The notes: generated by a model from the sequence alone, not told the origin. A stretch of DNA of 64,000 bases from Chimonanthus salicifolius (GCA_013350335.1 CM023540.1:23725175-23789174); one strand, 5' to 3'; shown: positions 23,968 through 35,503, counted from the stretch's first letter. Numbers and translations: made by a program.

Positions 23968-25168
23968 TGTCTGAAACCCTGAATTGATCCGTCACTGTTA
24001 GGGTTTTGAGGCGATATTCTGTAAGGAAGTGGAGTGTGCGCCGTCAGAGTGAAGGGAAGAACATCCATTTGTTTGATTTACCCATTCGATTATAAAGTTG
24101 TTGTACCATTTTACATAATAATTTGGTTTAAACTATTTAAATGTAATGTTAGAATTATATTATAATACAATAATATATTGTTATGTTTAAAAATATTAAA
24201 AATATTAAAAATTGAAAATCATTGTACAAATTCGATGTTGTAATAGCAAATCATGAAAAATAGCATTTTCAATTAGAGAGAAGAAGAAATTTTTTAAATA
24301 AAATTATAATAATTTTTGAACAAATTGAATTGTCTCAGCAACTAAATTGTATTGAGTACTGATTTAGTTCCAATTAAATCAAACTGCAAGTCTAATCAAA
24401 TATTATCAACTCCTTTATAAAATATATAAAAAAAATAGTTGAACAATGATTTCCTTCGAGCTTATAAATTATATAGATGTAAACAATTATCTAGAATCCA
24501 TAAATTACACTAATCAATGTAAACAGTTCCATAAATTAATCAATTATCTAGATTCAAGATTTCTAATTAACATTAATCCAACTGATCGTCAGTTCATCAC
24601 TATTGGATCGAGTATAAAGATTACAAAGTTTAAATATTTATTTAATTATTCAAGTTTAACACTAAAAAATGAAGAATTGGATGATTTCATGAATCATTTT
24701 TTGCAATTCTATGATGCACATGAGTAAAAAAAAAAATTGGTTGATGGTAATGTCTGAGTTCCTAGGGCACAAAAATGTTTTAGCCAAAATTTTGGTCATA
24801 TTGATCATTTTGACCAATATCTAATTTCAATTAAAAGGTTGAAAATTTTAAACTAAAATTTCTACAATGGGCCAAAGTTTGGCCCAAAATAGATTGCCAT
24901 TTGTCTCTCTTTTAGACAAAATTGTAATCTATTACAATAATTTCAAATTTTAAAGTCATAAAGTATAAGTATTTTCATATTGGATGGGTCAAGAAGTTGT
25001 TTTTTTTTTTTTTTTTTAAATCATTATGATTGAGTTTATTATTGTTATTATTATATATATAATTTTTTTTAATGTTAGAAGATGAAATCCCATTGCTTGT
25101 GAAAAGAAGCCATTTACATTTGTGGTTAACATTAAATAGAGATTCTTAAATCCAAGTTGCTCATCTTT

Positions 25169-25310
25169 TAAGAGGTCATTTAGAGTGATTTGCAGATTTT
25201 GTCATGAAAGGTTCATAGTTTCAAACCTTATTCAGTTGTCATGAAAGGTCATTTAGAGTGATATTGCAGATTTTGTCATGAAAGGTCATTCAGAGTGATT
25301 TTGTCATGAA
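25169..25310. repeat. Short tandem/direct repeats
   Basis: Three imperfect copies of a unit containing GTCATGAAAGGTCAT, TTAGAGTGAT and GCAGATTTTGTCATGAA, with unequal lengths. Non-coding. Confidence 0.75.
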
Positions 25311-25412
25311 GGCATAGATTCAGATTTTTTGGATCTAGTTTTAACTTTCAAAGATAGTCTTCAAATTCAAACTCGACAGAGAATTGATAGTTCATACTTT
25401 CTAATACTATGG

Positions 25413-25862
25413 CTGCGTTGGGACAGGGGGTAAGGGAGAGTAAAGGGGTAACCCCAATAACTCTTATTTGATAATAGAAGGGTGAGCATAAAAATTCAAT
25501 TCTTTATTTTTCTCCTCTCTTTTTGAAAATCTTTTGGAGCCTCCTTACCTCTCTTTACCCCCTCTCTCTCCTTGTGTACCTACAGAGCAAAAAAATTTTA
25601 AAATATTTTTTAATTGATGAATATTATCTAATAATTATGTTTCATAAAAAAAATAATTAATTTTTATATTATATTGATTTAATAAAAAATATTAATTCTT
25701 ATAAAATTATTAATATATCAGGTTAACCCTCTTTAAGTTTTAACTTTACTCCTATAATTATTAAAAAAGATAAAGATAACACATGCATAAAAGTAACCCC
25801 TACTCAAAGGTAACTCTAAAAAACCCCTGTAAAATTTATCCCTCATCCAAATGAGTCCTGCA
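25413..25862. mobile_element. Probable MITE
   Basis: The ends are loosely inverted: GGCTGCGTTGGGACAGGGGG on the left and, reverse-complemented, GGACTCATTTGGATGAGGGA on the right, each followed by AGGGGT-type sequence. The interior is AT-rich and non-coding. A single end of similar type lies at 52211. No target duplication found. Confidence 0.4.
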
Positions 25863-26374
25863 ACTCTAGAACAAGGGTTTTCAACATCATATTAATCTCC
25901 AGAAGAAGAAATGTAAACAACAGGAAATCAAGAGGAAAGTGTTGATACCTACATCATTTCACACCAAAACATATGGAGAAGAAAACCCAACTGAGGCCTC
26001 AAGGTATTCTCTTCACGAGAGATTCAAACCCTTTCAAGCATCCAAGCTTCAATGAGAAATCACAGAAGACGGGAACTACCTTGCCATGAGCCTTCCACTA
26101 ATTTTAATAATGTTTCATTACGAAAGTGAATCCTAAGAATGATCAAAGCCATCAAACCAACTTAAAAATGTTTAGTCCAGACCCTTCAATCACAATGAAA
26201 TTGAAAAAAAAAAAAGAGAAAGAACTAAAGTAGTCCTATTTTTAACCCTAAAACGCCTCGCAAAAAACAGCTTGTAATTTTCTCATTTTTATCTAATTTG
26301 GACATCATATTACACTCAAAATTTGATATTTATGTAACAGAATTTACCCCAAAAAATCTAGAATTAGTTTTGCA

Positions 26375-26640
26375 CAGGGGTCCAATACGTATCAGTCAAA
26401 CTTTAGGATATCACCGATATCCACCGAATTCATTTCTTTTTTTAATAAAAATTCAAATATCGGCCGTGGGCCCAGGCCAATATCTTGATTTGCCGAGATT
26501 TAAGTTTTTCAATTTTTTTTTAAATAGGCTGTTTTTTATTTTTTATCAAAAAAAATTAAAATCCACCTATATCTACTAATTTTTTTTTTGGAGAGAGATA
26601 TATCGGTCGACATCTCCTTTTGCAGAATTTTGTACTCCTA
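26375..26640. mobile_element. hAT-type MITE with 8-bp target-site duplication
   Basis: A perfect 8-bp direct repeat, GTTTTGCA, lies at 26367-26374 and 26641-26648. The left end is CAGGGGTCCAATAC and the right end reverse-complements to TAGGAGTACAAAAT. It contains ATACGTATC and GATATCNCCGATATCC blocks, as does the element at 34585-34747. 266 bp, no coding capacity. Confidence 0.7.
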
Positions 26641-26939
26641 GTTTTGCACCTGTGGACAATGGGCCCCATGTGTGTGAGCCCTTGTAGCATCTACATGGGA
26701 ATCACCAGGAGATAGAGAGAGAGAGAGAGATTAACATTAAAACATGTCAAGGATCTGAACAAAAGAATATTCAATGAAGCTTCACCCTAATCTCAGTATA
26801 TCAACTACACACTTTCAAATATTTCAATTATATAAAGAAGAATAAATAAGCACAAGTTTACTTCGTAACATTGCCCATCAATTATGGTAAAAAGCGCTCC
26901 CACATTTGCTTGTGACATATTTACATGTGCTGATCTCAA

Positions 26940-29900
26940 CTATCTTAGCTTCCTTATTGGCAATGCCTGTCCGAACAGCTCCTCTACCTCGGCTGCTTCC
27001 ATTTGTAGTCCCTTCAATATTTCCATTTCTTCCTTACCCAGCCCTTTCAGGAAATTGTTTGTATCCATCGTTAGTTCCTTGAATCCCTCCACTAGACTCT
27101 GGAACAAAGTCACTTCAGTCTTTCCTGCCTTCTCCACCTCTTCTTCTATCTCTTCGACTTCTCTTATGATTGTCTTTTCTCCTTCCTCTACTGTCTTTTC
27201 CAATCTTTCTACAAGAGGAGGTTCTGGGCCACAGGAATTGTCTGTCTTGATGAACTTGCTGAAATCGCGTCCAACGCTTTTGGCTGCTCTTTCTAGCTCT
27301 GGTACTATACTGTCAGGTAGAACTGCACTTCTTGTGTACACAACAGCACCACCATATCCATCCCATGCATCATTTCTACCCCGGTAGTAGACAAATACAT
27401 AATCATCTGCCTTGTTCTCTATCTTGGATGACAAAATGTACCTACCTCAGCCATCAAACAATCCTGACATGAGAATGTAAGACTCAAAAGCTCAACTTTA
27501 TGCATATGAGGCCCATGTTTAAGTGATCCAAGTAATCAATTGGATAGACGGTGGATAGCATGCCATAGAAAAAACAGTGAGCCTCCAAGTGGTGCCACTA
27601 CAATAGAGATTTGATTGCAGAAAATCTTTCCTCACCATATATCTACAGGCCATCAGTTGAAGGGTTAAAGGTTCCACAAGGAAAATTTGGGGCATGGTGA
27701 GGTCCACCCGCAGAAAATCCCGTCAGAATAATCTGTTAGAAAATTGAATTATGAACTCCATTTGGAAGAACTTCAGTCTCGAGGATCATTGAATTGTGCA
27801 ATAATGTGTATGCTTCCCAAGTGGATAGTTCAAGAGAATTGTTCAAGACCCATGCCTTAGAAGCAATGGAAATAACAAGAACATACTACAGGATGACATG
27901 TTCATTCATGCATTAATATAGTAACATGCATAATGGTAAAGGTTGGGGAAAAGACAGACCAGTCATCTTGATAGTGGAGGTAATCATTCCCGTGATTGTA
28001 GAGTGCCCCAGGCAGTGATGGATCCTGCATGAATTTTTGTACAGTGCCTCGAGTGAAAAAACCAGTATCAGGAGTACGCACCCGCCATGACAGGTTCCCT
28101 ATGAGTTTGTTGGACTCCACGTGAAACTCGTGCACTTGGCAGTCAAAAGCATCGAAAGTCGGGTTCAAACCACTTGTTATATACCACTTCCCGGTGAAAT
28201 CTGAAATGTTGAAATTTTTTACGAGTATAGAGGGCTCTGGGACTGGGAAGTCACCAGCATCAGATTTCTGAGGAACACATTTCTTCCGTGAGACTGCACA
28301 ATCATTGAATTCATCAACAACACTGTTCTCAAACAGATCACCACATTTAATCTGCAGGGTAAAAATAACCAAATGGATTAAATCACATTAAAAAATAAAA
28401 ACATAAGTTCCTAGCAGCGTACCTCACAGAAAATATAATGTTTGCAGTGCTTTCCATACTATACAGAGCCTATGGATTGGTGATTCAGACCACACTTCAT
28501 GGGCAACCACTAGGAAGAGTGATGTTTCAAAAAAATTCCTTATTGGTTGTAACAGCCCGGCCCATAAAAAAGGGCTTGGGGCTCGGCCCAACAAGATATT
28601 GTCTACTTTGGGCCCACACGTGCACACGCAGGAGTCTGCATGGTTGTTTGGATCGGACCTGACCCAAGTCAGGGTCCAAAACGCGTCTTGCTAGTTTGAG
28701 GGAGTAAGGCTACTTATAACCCCCCTCTCAAATTTCTCAACTTCCGATGTGGGACTTTCCACAACTCCCACCCAGTGCTGGGTTGTCGGATCCGACCGGC
28801 CCACTCTGCTGGCCCGTCCAACAGGGCCCAGTTTCACTTGGATCAGCCTATCTAGGGCCTGACTTCTGGTTCATGGGTCAGGATATCACAATCCACCCCC
28901 CTAAAGCCCAGAGCCGCCCTCGGCTCGACCCAATGAACCCAGTGGAAGACAGTAAGTCCACACAGTCCGAGTGTAGAACCCGGAGCTCTGATACCATTTA
29001 TAATAGCTCGGCCCATAAAAAAGGACTTGGGGCTCGGCCCAGCAAGATACTGTTCGCTTTGGGCCCACAGGCGCACACACGTGCACACGCGGGAGCGCGC
29101 ATAGTTTTTTGGATCGGACCTGGCTCAAGTCCGGGTCCAAAACGCGTCTTGCTGGTTTGAAGGAGTAAGGCTACTTATAAACCCCCTTTCAAACTCTTCA
29201 ACTTCCGATGTGGGACTTTCCACAACTCCCGCCCACTGCTGGGCTGTCGGATCCGACCGGCCCACTTTGCTGGCCCGTCTGACAGGGCCCAATTTCACTT
29301 GGATCAGCCTATCTAGGGCCTGGCCTCTGGTTCATGGGTCAGGATATCACATTGGTAGGCACCACTTTTTTTTTTTTTTTAAATTCCCTCTATACCATTG
29401 GTATGTCCATATTCTCAACTGTAAAATTGTAGGCCCGGATTGAATAGGTAGTTTTCCAATCTAACAGATTTTTAAGAGATCATCCACAATGGGGCCAATA
29501 GAGAACTACAAGTTCCACGATCACCAACACATGGCCCCACATGCATGGAATTCGGAGGCATAGCAAACTTTATATTTTCTTGGATGCGGCATATGAGCCT
29601 ATACTCTCATCTCTTGAAAGAACTCATTGAGAAGACATTTATCCAACCTGACATTCAGTCTCATCGGGGCGATTGTTACATGTCTGCAAACATGCGACAT
29701 TAGCAGCACAAGACGGATTGGAGATACATTTGGCCAATTCAACTCTGACCAAAACAATAAAGCAAATCTTTGTTAACCCCATGAAGTGCATATATGACTA
29801 TTGTTTTAAATAGAAACTTTTGAACAATCCACTTTCCAGGTGTAGCATTTTGTGGTCTTAAACATGTACAGGAGCATGTGCACTTTCTTCTCTTTGAGAA

Positions 29901-31136
29901 TCAATAGAACGTATTAATAAAAAGAGGATTCATAAAGAGAAGGTTTTCCCATAATAAAGAAGATAGACAACAATGTACTAGAAATACAAAAATGAGCATG
30001 ACATTTCATTCATGGTATGAACGCTTCCACTAGGCAAGTCCAAAATTGGCTAATTCATGAGCCTCCACATTTACTTCTCTTAAAAGTTTTAATTAGCAAT
30101 CTAGATAGACAGGTCAAGGCTTCAATATAACAATGAAAACAATCACGATAGTAAAGATCATGAAACTGGGATAGGAAAGCACTACTTAAGGTGACCCAAA
30201 ATGAAGAGCAGTTTTGAGTACATTGGCAGAACATTTTCCTCTATTTGCGGTACTTGGAAATTGGAGTCAATAGTTAAGAAACCTTTTTTCAATTGGATTG
30301 GAGAAGTCAGTAAAAAACAGTAACCTGATTTCCAATTTTCATGCTTCTCCAAATGTGCAGGATGAGAGGTAATCATCCATGCTGCCAAAATTCTCAAATC
30401 AATGTTGTTTCAGCAGATCCAAATGCACCCTAAGTTTCTTTCCAGGATTTTCAACAAAATTAGACAAAAATCTCATCTGTTTTTATTGAACCTGCACTCC
30501 TTCAAAAGGCAGGTACATGTCTTGAGTGCATCAACCGCATCTGCTGATGGAACAACCCAAAATGAGCATACAAGCAAGCCAGCTAATGTGATCATCTGCA
30601 CTTTCCTCCATGGTTTAGCAACATTGTGAATTTCAACTACCTGTACCAGTGGAGATCACAAAATTATCAGTTTTAACACAAAGTTACCATCATGGTTTAA
30701 CAATATTTTGGGTTTCGGATGAGTTTTCAACTGCCTGTACCTGTGAAGATCACAAAATTATAAGTTTTACCACAAAGTAACCATCATAACCATGCATAAT
30801 AGCATGTTCATTAAAGCAAGTACAGGATATTGTGCAGCAAACTACCTCAAAATCTTTTATGTGCACATTGGTGCTCTTCATTATAGCAGACTTTCTTCTC
30901 CTGCATCCTAAGAGACCCAATGCTCTATATTCCAGATGACAATGATTTCTACTGGCTTTTGTCCATGAGTTAATTCTTGAGACTTTCTGGTTGGATTGCA
31001 GTTTTACTTTCACCAGAATCTGATCATGTTTAGAGAGGTTACCAAGCATCCCTCCACTGCTTGTAGGTAGATATTTGAGGGATGGGACAACACTTTCATC
31101 ACGGAAAAAACATGTTGAATGTACTGCAGATACCAT
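26940..31136 (-). CDS. VDE: Violaxanthin de-epoxidase, chloroplast thylakoid lumen
   Basis: Lumenal lipocalin-fold enzyme that converts violaxanthin to antheraxanthin and zeaxanthin with ascorbate at low lumen pH, driving photoprotective quenching. Five exons: 31136-30846, 30640-30492, 29744-29648, 28351-27960 and 27441-26940 (291+149+97+392+502 nt), giving 476 residues. All four introns are GT-AG and the frame closes exactly. Exons 1-2 supply a stromal transit peptide and a hydrophobic lumenal signal ending PSADA at about residue 132, followed by VDALKTC. The mature part has the Cys-rich domain with 11 cysteines, 13 in all as usual for the family, the lipocalin core ([32 protein letters not shown]) and the Glu-rich C-terminal domain ([20 protein letters not shown]). 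No lesions. Intron 3 carries a TRIM retrotransposon, and intron 1 carries a partial copy of exon 2. Confidence 0.96.
28548..29351 (-). mobile_element. TRIM (miniature LTR retrotransposon) with 5-bp target-site duplication
   Basis: Two direct terminal repeats, 28548-28890 and 28999-29351, flank a 108 bp interior. The element is bounded by TG...CA (the inner end of the right repeat has mutated to TA) and by a perfect 5-bp duplication, TTGGT, at 28543-28547 and 29352-29356. On the minus strand the interior begins 2 bp after the 5' LTR with TGGTATCAGAGC (28985-28996), the methionine-tRNA primer-binding site, and ends with a polypurine tract (TTTAGGGGGGTGG) next to the 3' LTR. Each LTR holds AGTCCCACATCGGAAG, a motif common in plant TRIMs, and a TTATAA box. 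It has no coding capacity and would need proteins from another element. Confidence 0.92.
30700..30790 (-). repeat. Partial tandem duplication of the VDE exon 2 acceptor region
   Basis: On the minus strand, GATCTTCACAGGTACAG followed by GCAGTTGAAAACTC copies the true acceptor GATCTCCACTGGTACAG followed by GTAGTTGAAATTC, together with about 50 bp of the preceding intron. The copy lies about 80 bp upstream of the real exon 2 and keeps an AG acceptor, but the copied exon text reaches a stop (AAACCATGATGG against AAACCATGGAGG in the original). If used, it would truncate VDE. Confidence 0.6.
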
Positions 31137-32302
31137 ATTATGGTAGATGGAATTCCAAATGTGACCTGAACATAACAGAAAATAAAATTGGTACTGGGAA
31201 CTGTACAATTAAGGTTTGATTTCCTGTCAAACAAAAATTCAAGGATCTTCTCTTGTTAGATTAAACTATTGATTACAAGCATTCAACTGAAAGGAGTCAA
31301 AAGCACATGGGTATGTTTCTATGGATCTTGGTTGACATGCATATTTGAAAAAGCTAGGACAACACCTAAAGGGTTTCCCTTATGGCCAATATTTCTGCTT
31401 TTTTAGATTCTTTAAGCCTTTCAAGAATCAAACCAACTTGATCTCCCCTTTTCCAAATCCATCAACTTGTATCCCCTCAAGTTGCCTCACCCACAAAAGA
31501 TTTAAAAGAACCACATAAAATTTCTATCTATGCCTCTGCTTAAGATTAACTTACATCTGAAGTTGGCTGCTCTCCATTGTATGAGGAAGTCATTACTTAT
31601 ACAGTCTTGAAACTCTTTCCTAGTTCGGACCAACTTTCCATCCTCACCATCTCTCTCTCTTTACCGTTGACTGTAAAATAGCCTTCAATATAGAGCATAA
31701 AAAGTTGCTAAGAAAATTCTCCAAAAAAGCTCATCCTTTCCTTTGGGATGAACCAGAATACTGGTTCACATTTATTAGGGGAGACTTCATGTACACCTAA
31801 TCTACTCTTAGTGAAGAAAAGACATAAAATCAAATTCAGGTCAGGAAACACAACGGCAGAACCAAGTTCTGCATTCACTCATCATTGTCATTTGTCACAA
31901 TCATTTTTATAGGTTAACTCATCACCATCATAATCACTGCTGCCACCACCATCATAGCCGGTCATCTTTGTGGATCTACTTTCTCATTCAACTCTATTTA
32001 AAGACTTAACATTCTGGCATATCCACCAATGACAACTTCATGCCAACTTTTCGAGTCATCGACCTTCTTCTATTTCCTTGAACACGTGACACTTATTTCT
32101 AATTTATTAACCAAGGCTAAAACTATCTAGTCTCTTCTGGTTCCAACAAAACATACTCAACTTATTTCTATTGCTAGAGTCCATTGGTTTCATGAAAACA
32201 TCAAAAACTTATCTTCAATTACACAATATTTGTGAGGTTCAAAATATAGTAAAAGTGAATGATGATAATCTTGTCTATATTCCTTGAGTTAGACAGTTTC
32301 AT

Positions 32303-32530
32303 TTCTTCTTCTTTTTTATGACCAAAGGTGTCCAAACATGTCTAACCCATAGGGGACTTTACCAGATTAATCCTTCGGGGCACGTGTACACCCCCCTACA
32401 CACATACCCGGATCAAGCGATGAAAGTAACCCCATCGGGAGTGGCCCAGAGGGGTTTGAGCGTGAATCGAGTTCAAGACCTCCCTTCATGAGGAGAGCTT
32501 CTTGACCGTCAGACCAACCCCCTCTGGATT
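32303..32530 (-). mobile_element. tRNA-derived SINE with 11-bp target-site duplication
   Basis: An exact 11-bp direct repeat, GACAGTTTCAT, flanks it at 32292-32302 and 32531-32541. On the minus strand it starts near 32530, has an A-box-like TTGGTCTGACGG (about 32506-32517) and a B-box-like GGTCTTGAACTCG (32468-32480), and ends in an A/G-rich tail. The tail-proximal text GACACCTTTGGTC recurs near 8310, 35480 and 40295, so this is a family. Confidence 0.8.
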
Positions 32531-33589
32531 GACAGTTTCATATTATTGATAATATATTATAGTTAATTAGCATAATGATGCTTGGCCCAAAAAAATACTT
32601 ATAAACCTGAGTCACTAATTTCACTCCTTTGGGTCTATCTCCTAACTGTGCCTATGTCACCAATTTTATAATTAAGATCACATAAAGAAAGGATATAATT
32701 TTTAACTGATCAATATAAATATCCAGAAAAGATATCTTTATTACCTAATAGATAAAGGGCTTTTTTCTTTTTCAATTCAGAAAGTTTAGACGTCTGTGTT
32801 AAAATTACTAAATTAGTCTATTGAAGATATTTAAGGTCTAAATGTAGCCAATGTGAATGTGACTTGGTAATAGGAAAAATTGGGTAATGACCATCAGTTT
32901 TTTTTTCCATGCGCACCAAAATTAAATGAAATTTCAATTTTGCACTTAATTCTCTGCCTTCCTTTCTTTTTCTCTTTCCTAAAAGTAATGGTAAAATTAA
33001 AATTTTCATTAATTTTGATGCACCAAAAACTCGTAGCATAAAAATCACTATCCCAAAAAAATTCTATAAATATTCGAAATATGGTTTGAATTTTTTTGGA
33101 TTTAGAAGAGGGGGATATGGAAATATCAGTAGTTTTTGGGCTTTCCCGGAAATACCCAAAAACTCGTAGCATAAAAATCACTATCTCGGAAATACCCAAA
33201 TTTTGGTAGGGCTGATATTTCAGAATTTCGATTTATCTGGATTATTTTATTTATTTATAAAAAAAGGGAAAATGTCTGTGATATCAAGCGACATTTAAAA
33301 TTCAGCTGGCTAGAGAGTTTTGTGGAGAGAGGAGGAGGAGGAGGCGAAGAAGAAGAAGAAGGATAATTACATTTGCATCTTTTTGACTAATCAACGGTTT
33401 TAAAAAAACTTTGAAAAAGAATGGTACTCCAGAGTGAGAGTTTTAGTTCAAAAAAAGAGCGCAGGGACTGAGAAGAAGAGGAGGAGGAGAAGAAGAATAT
33501 GAAGACAGATATTCAGAGGAGAGGGAGGAGGAGAAGAAAAAGAGCCGCAGAGGGCAGGGAAAGAGATTTTAGTTTAAAACTGAAAAATG

Positions 33590-33606
33590 GAGAGAGAGAG
33601 AGAGAG

Positions 33607-33639
<33 letters not shown>
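33590..33639. repeat. GA microsatellite
   Basis: A GA tract of about 50 nt interrupted once by GGGG. On the minus strand it is a CT tract lying immediately after the proposed VDE 5' splice donor. Confidence 0.95.
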
Positions 33640-33642
<3 letters not shown>

Positions 33643-33830
33643 CTTAGATTCCGGCAACAGAGAAGAGACCAGCGAATTGGCGATGGAAGAAGTAACTGAG
33701 AGCCGTAGAGGGAAGGAGAGGGAGCAGGAGCCCAAGAGCCTCGCAGAGATGGCTAAGGTTTTGCGCTTTGAGTTTGAAGAGTGGGGTGTACGACTGAGAG
33801 GCTTACGATGTCGATAATATTTTGGAAGTT
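33640..33830 (-). promoter_or_regulatory. Candidate non-coding first exon (5' UTR) of VDE
   Basis: On the minus strand this ~190 nt CT-rich stretch contains no ATG and ends in a good donor, GGAATCTAAG|GTACTC. It is more GC-rich than its surroundings. Splicing to the acceptor at about 31166 would place it directly in front of the VDE start codon. This is an inference from composition, the absence of ATG and splice consensus only. The plus-strand open frames across it are low-complexity Arg/Glu artefacts. Confidence 0.35.
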
Positions 33831-34584
33831 GAGGAGGGAGACACTCTTACTTATTTATTTTATTTAAATTTAAATGATAATCATTAATTTTTTATTAAAT
33901 AGATATTGACTATTAATTTATTAAATGATTGACCTATTTATATTCAGTATACTGAGTCTAATACAGAGATTTTTAATTGAGTAGGAAATCCCATAACAAA
34001 ATAACCACCATTTAGTTAAAAAGAAGCCATTTTTAAATTATTTGTATTTTTATAACTTTAAATTATTTTTTATTCACTATATTTTTGTATTCTATGTAGA
34101 GCCAACTTTATCCCATGTGGTAGGACTTATAAGTAGATATTTTCATTATGAACATGATATTTAATAATTTAAACAATCAACCAATTCATTTATAGAAATT
34201 ATATTATTAATACTTTTTAAATGTTAATTATTTTTAAATTCGGCCTTTGAAAGATCTTAAAGTAAATATAGAACACTATAAAATCTCTAAATCCAATCTT
34301 AGTAATAATGTTTTCTAAATTTTTATAATTTTTACAACTTTAAATTTTTTTTTTTTTTTGAATTTACTTGTGGAAAAATATGTGTCTAAACTAGCAAGTA
34401 AGTAGTACATCTGCAGACTCATCTTACCAAGTCAATTTAGAAACTAATGTTAACTCTATCCCACATCTTATCTTAATAGGATTTTTTTTCTAAAGTATCG
34501 TTCTAAATTAATAAGTTATCAATACCCAGCCCAAGTTTCACCCTAGGCCAAATTGGCATCCCTACTCATCAACTGAGTTTAAAC

Positions 34585-34747
34585 ATAGGATATAAATCTC
34601 GATATCGGCCGATATTTGGATATCGACCAATGAATTTCTCTTTCCTACTTTTTTTTTATAAAAAAATCTACCAATATCGGCCGATATCAACGATATATAT
34701 CGGATATCGGCCAATACGTATCTTATCAACTGTTATTATCACCCCTG
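34585..34747. mobile_element. hAT-type MITE with 8-bp target-site duplication
   Basis: A perfect 8-bp direct repeat, GTTTAAAC, lies at 34577-34584 and 34748-34755. The right end reverse-complements to CAGGGGTGATAATAAC followed by GATACGTATTGG, matching the left end of the 26375 element; the left end is more decayed. The interior is dense in ATCGGCCGATAT palindromes. 163 bp. Confidence 0.7.
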
Positions 34748-34866
34748 GTTTAAACTATACCATCACTATGAGTGTTACTACTTTGACGACTTCAAATAAA
34801 TGGGACTATTTGGTAGATGTGTAGGACTTCTTCAAGTTTGTTGAAGTAATTGAGTAATTGTGGCTG

Positions 34867-35056
34867 GGGTAGCCATTTAAACACCTAACTTTTCTTTTAG
34901 GAGACATCCAATTTCAAATTTTAATGTGAAATTACTATTTTGTCCTTCAGTTTTGTGTGGAAGAATAGTCATTTTTTAAAAAACTGATAGGCAAAATGGT
35001 AATTTCACACGGAATTTTTGAAATGAGGTGTAAGTCGGGTGTCTAAATGGCCACCC
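34867..35056. mobile_element. Mutator-type MITE with 9-bp target-site duplication
   Basis: Terminal inverted repeats GGGTAGCCATTTAAACACC and GGGTGGCCATTTAGACACC (the right end reverse-complemented). They are flanked by 9-bp repeats TTGTGGCTG (34858-34866) and TTGTGGCCG (35057-35065), which differ at one base. The 9-bp length points to the Mutator superfamily. 190 bp, no coding capacity. Confidence 0.7.
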
Positions 35057-35269
35057 TTGTGGCCGTGGCATTACTTGCAGATATGCTTAAGTTTTAATGC
35101 ACTGATGAAAACACCAAGGAAAGTCAATCATGCTTGCATGGCCCCACGAGAACAAGTGCTATAAACAGACGGCTGAGATCAGTTTATCATGTTGGGAGCA
35201 TGAGATGCCCACTGAGAAAACCATCAGAGATCCACATTTAACAAGTGAAACCCGATGTTAAAATCTGAT

Positions 35270-35503
35270 GGCTAAGATATAAACAGACATCCAAGGTTCT
35301 AAACTTCATTTGGGGAAGATGAATCTTTACACAAGTGAAGTCCTGAACTTTGGGGAATCATCCCCAATCCATTCATGCACAAAGCGAAAGCTGAGGAAAT
35401 TTCAACTGATATATCTGATATCATCCAATTTATTGAGATGATAGTGAGAACCATTAGATATATATTTTTTTTTTTTGACAAAGGTGTTCAGACGTCTCAC
35501 CTG
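35270..35503. repeat. Left copy of a ~230 bp duplicated flank
   Basis: From GGCTAAGATATAAACAGAC to CAGACGTCTCACCTG this stretch is nearly identical to 40086-40316 in the same orientation, with about three substitutions and a length change in a T run. It ends exactly where the Copia 3' LTR starts. The final part resembles a SINE 3' end. Confidence 0.95.

Larger units (their letters stand above)
23968..26939. other. Intergenic region between the GCD1-like gene and VDE
   Basis: The GCD1-like promoter should lie just above 23967. The rest is AT-rich, with a small direct-repeat cluster (25169-25310), a probable MITE (25413-25862) and an hAT-type MITE (26375-26640). The 93-codon frame at 24446-24727 is AT-driven, resembles nothing known and was not called. 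Confidence 0.6.
31137..33642 (-). other. Region upstream of VDE start, possibly a 5' UTR intron
   Basis: An acceptor-like TTATGTTCAG|GTCAC lies 29 nt above the VDE ATG (about 31166), so the ATG exon probably begins there. Upstream sequence is non-coding, with a SINE at 32303-32530 and a direct repeat of about 35 bp (33023-33056 and 33156-33190, both containing ACTCGTAGCATAAAAATCAC). Confidence 0.45.
33831..35269. other. Intergenic region with two MITEs
   Basis: AT-rich sequence without recognisable genes. It contains the hAT-type MITE at 34585-34747 and the Mutator-type MITE at 34867-35056. Confidence 0.6.

Noticed and set aside
24446..24727. 93-codon ORF as a small gene
   Set aside because: Very AT-rich codons, no similarity, no promoter or splice context; expected by chance in such sequence.
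28548..29351. Cassandra-type TRIM carrying 5S rRNA sequence
   Set aside because: The LTR lacks recognisable 5S internal promoter sequence; the general TRIM call is safer.
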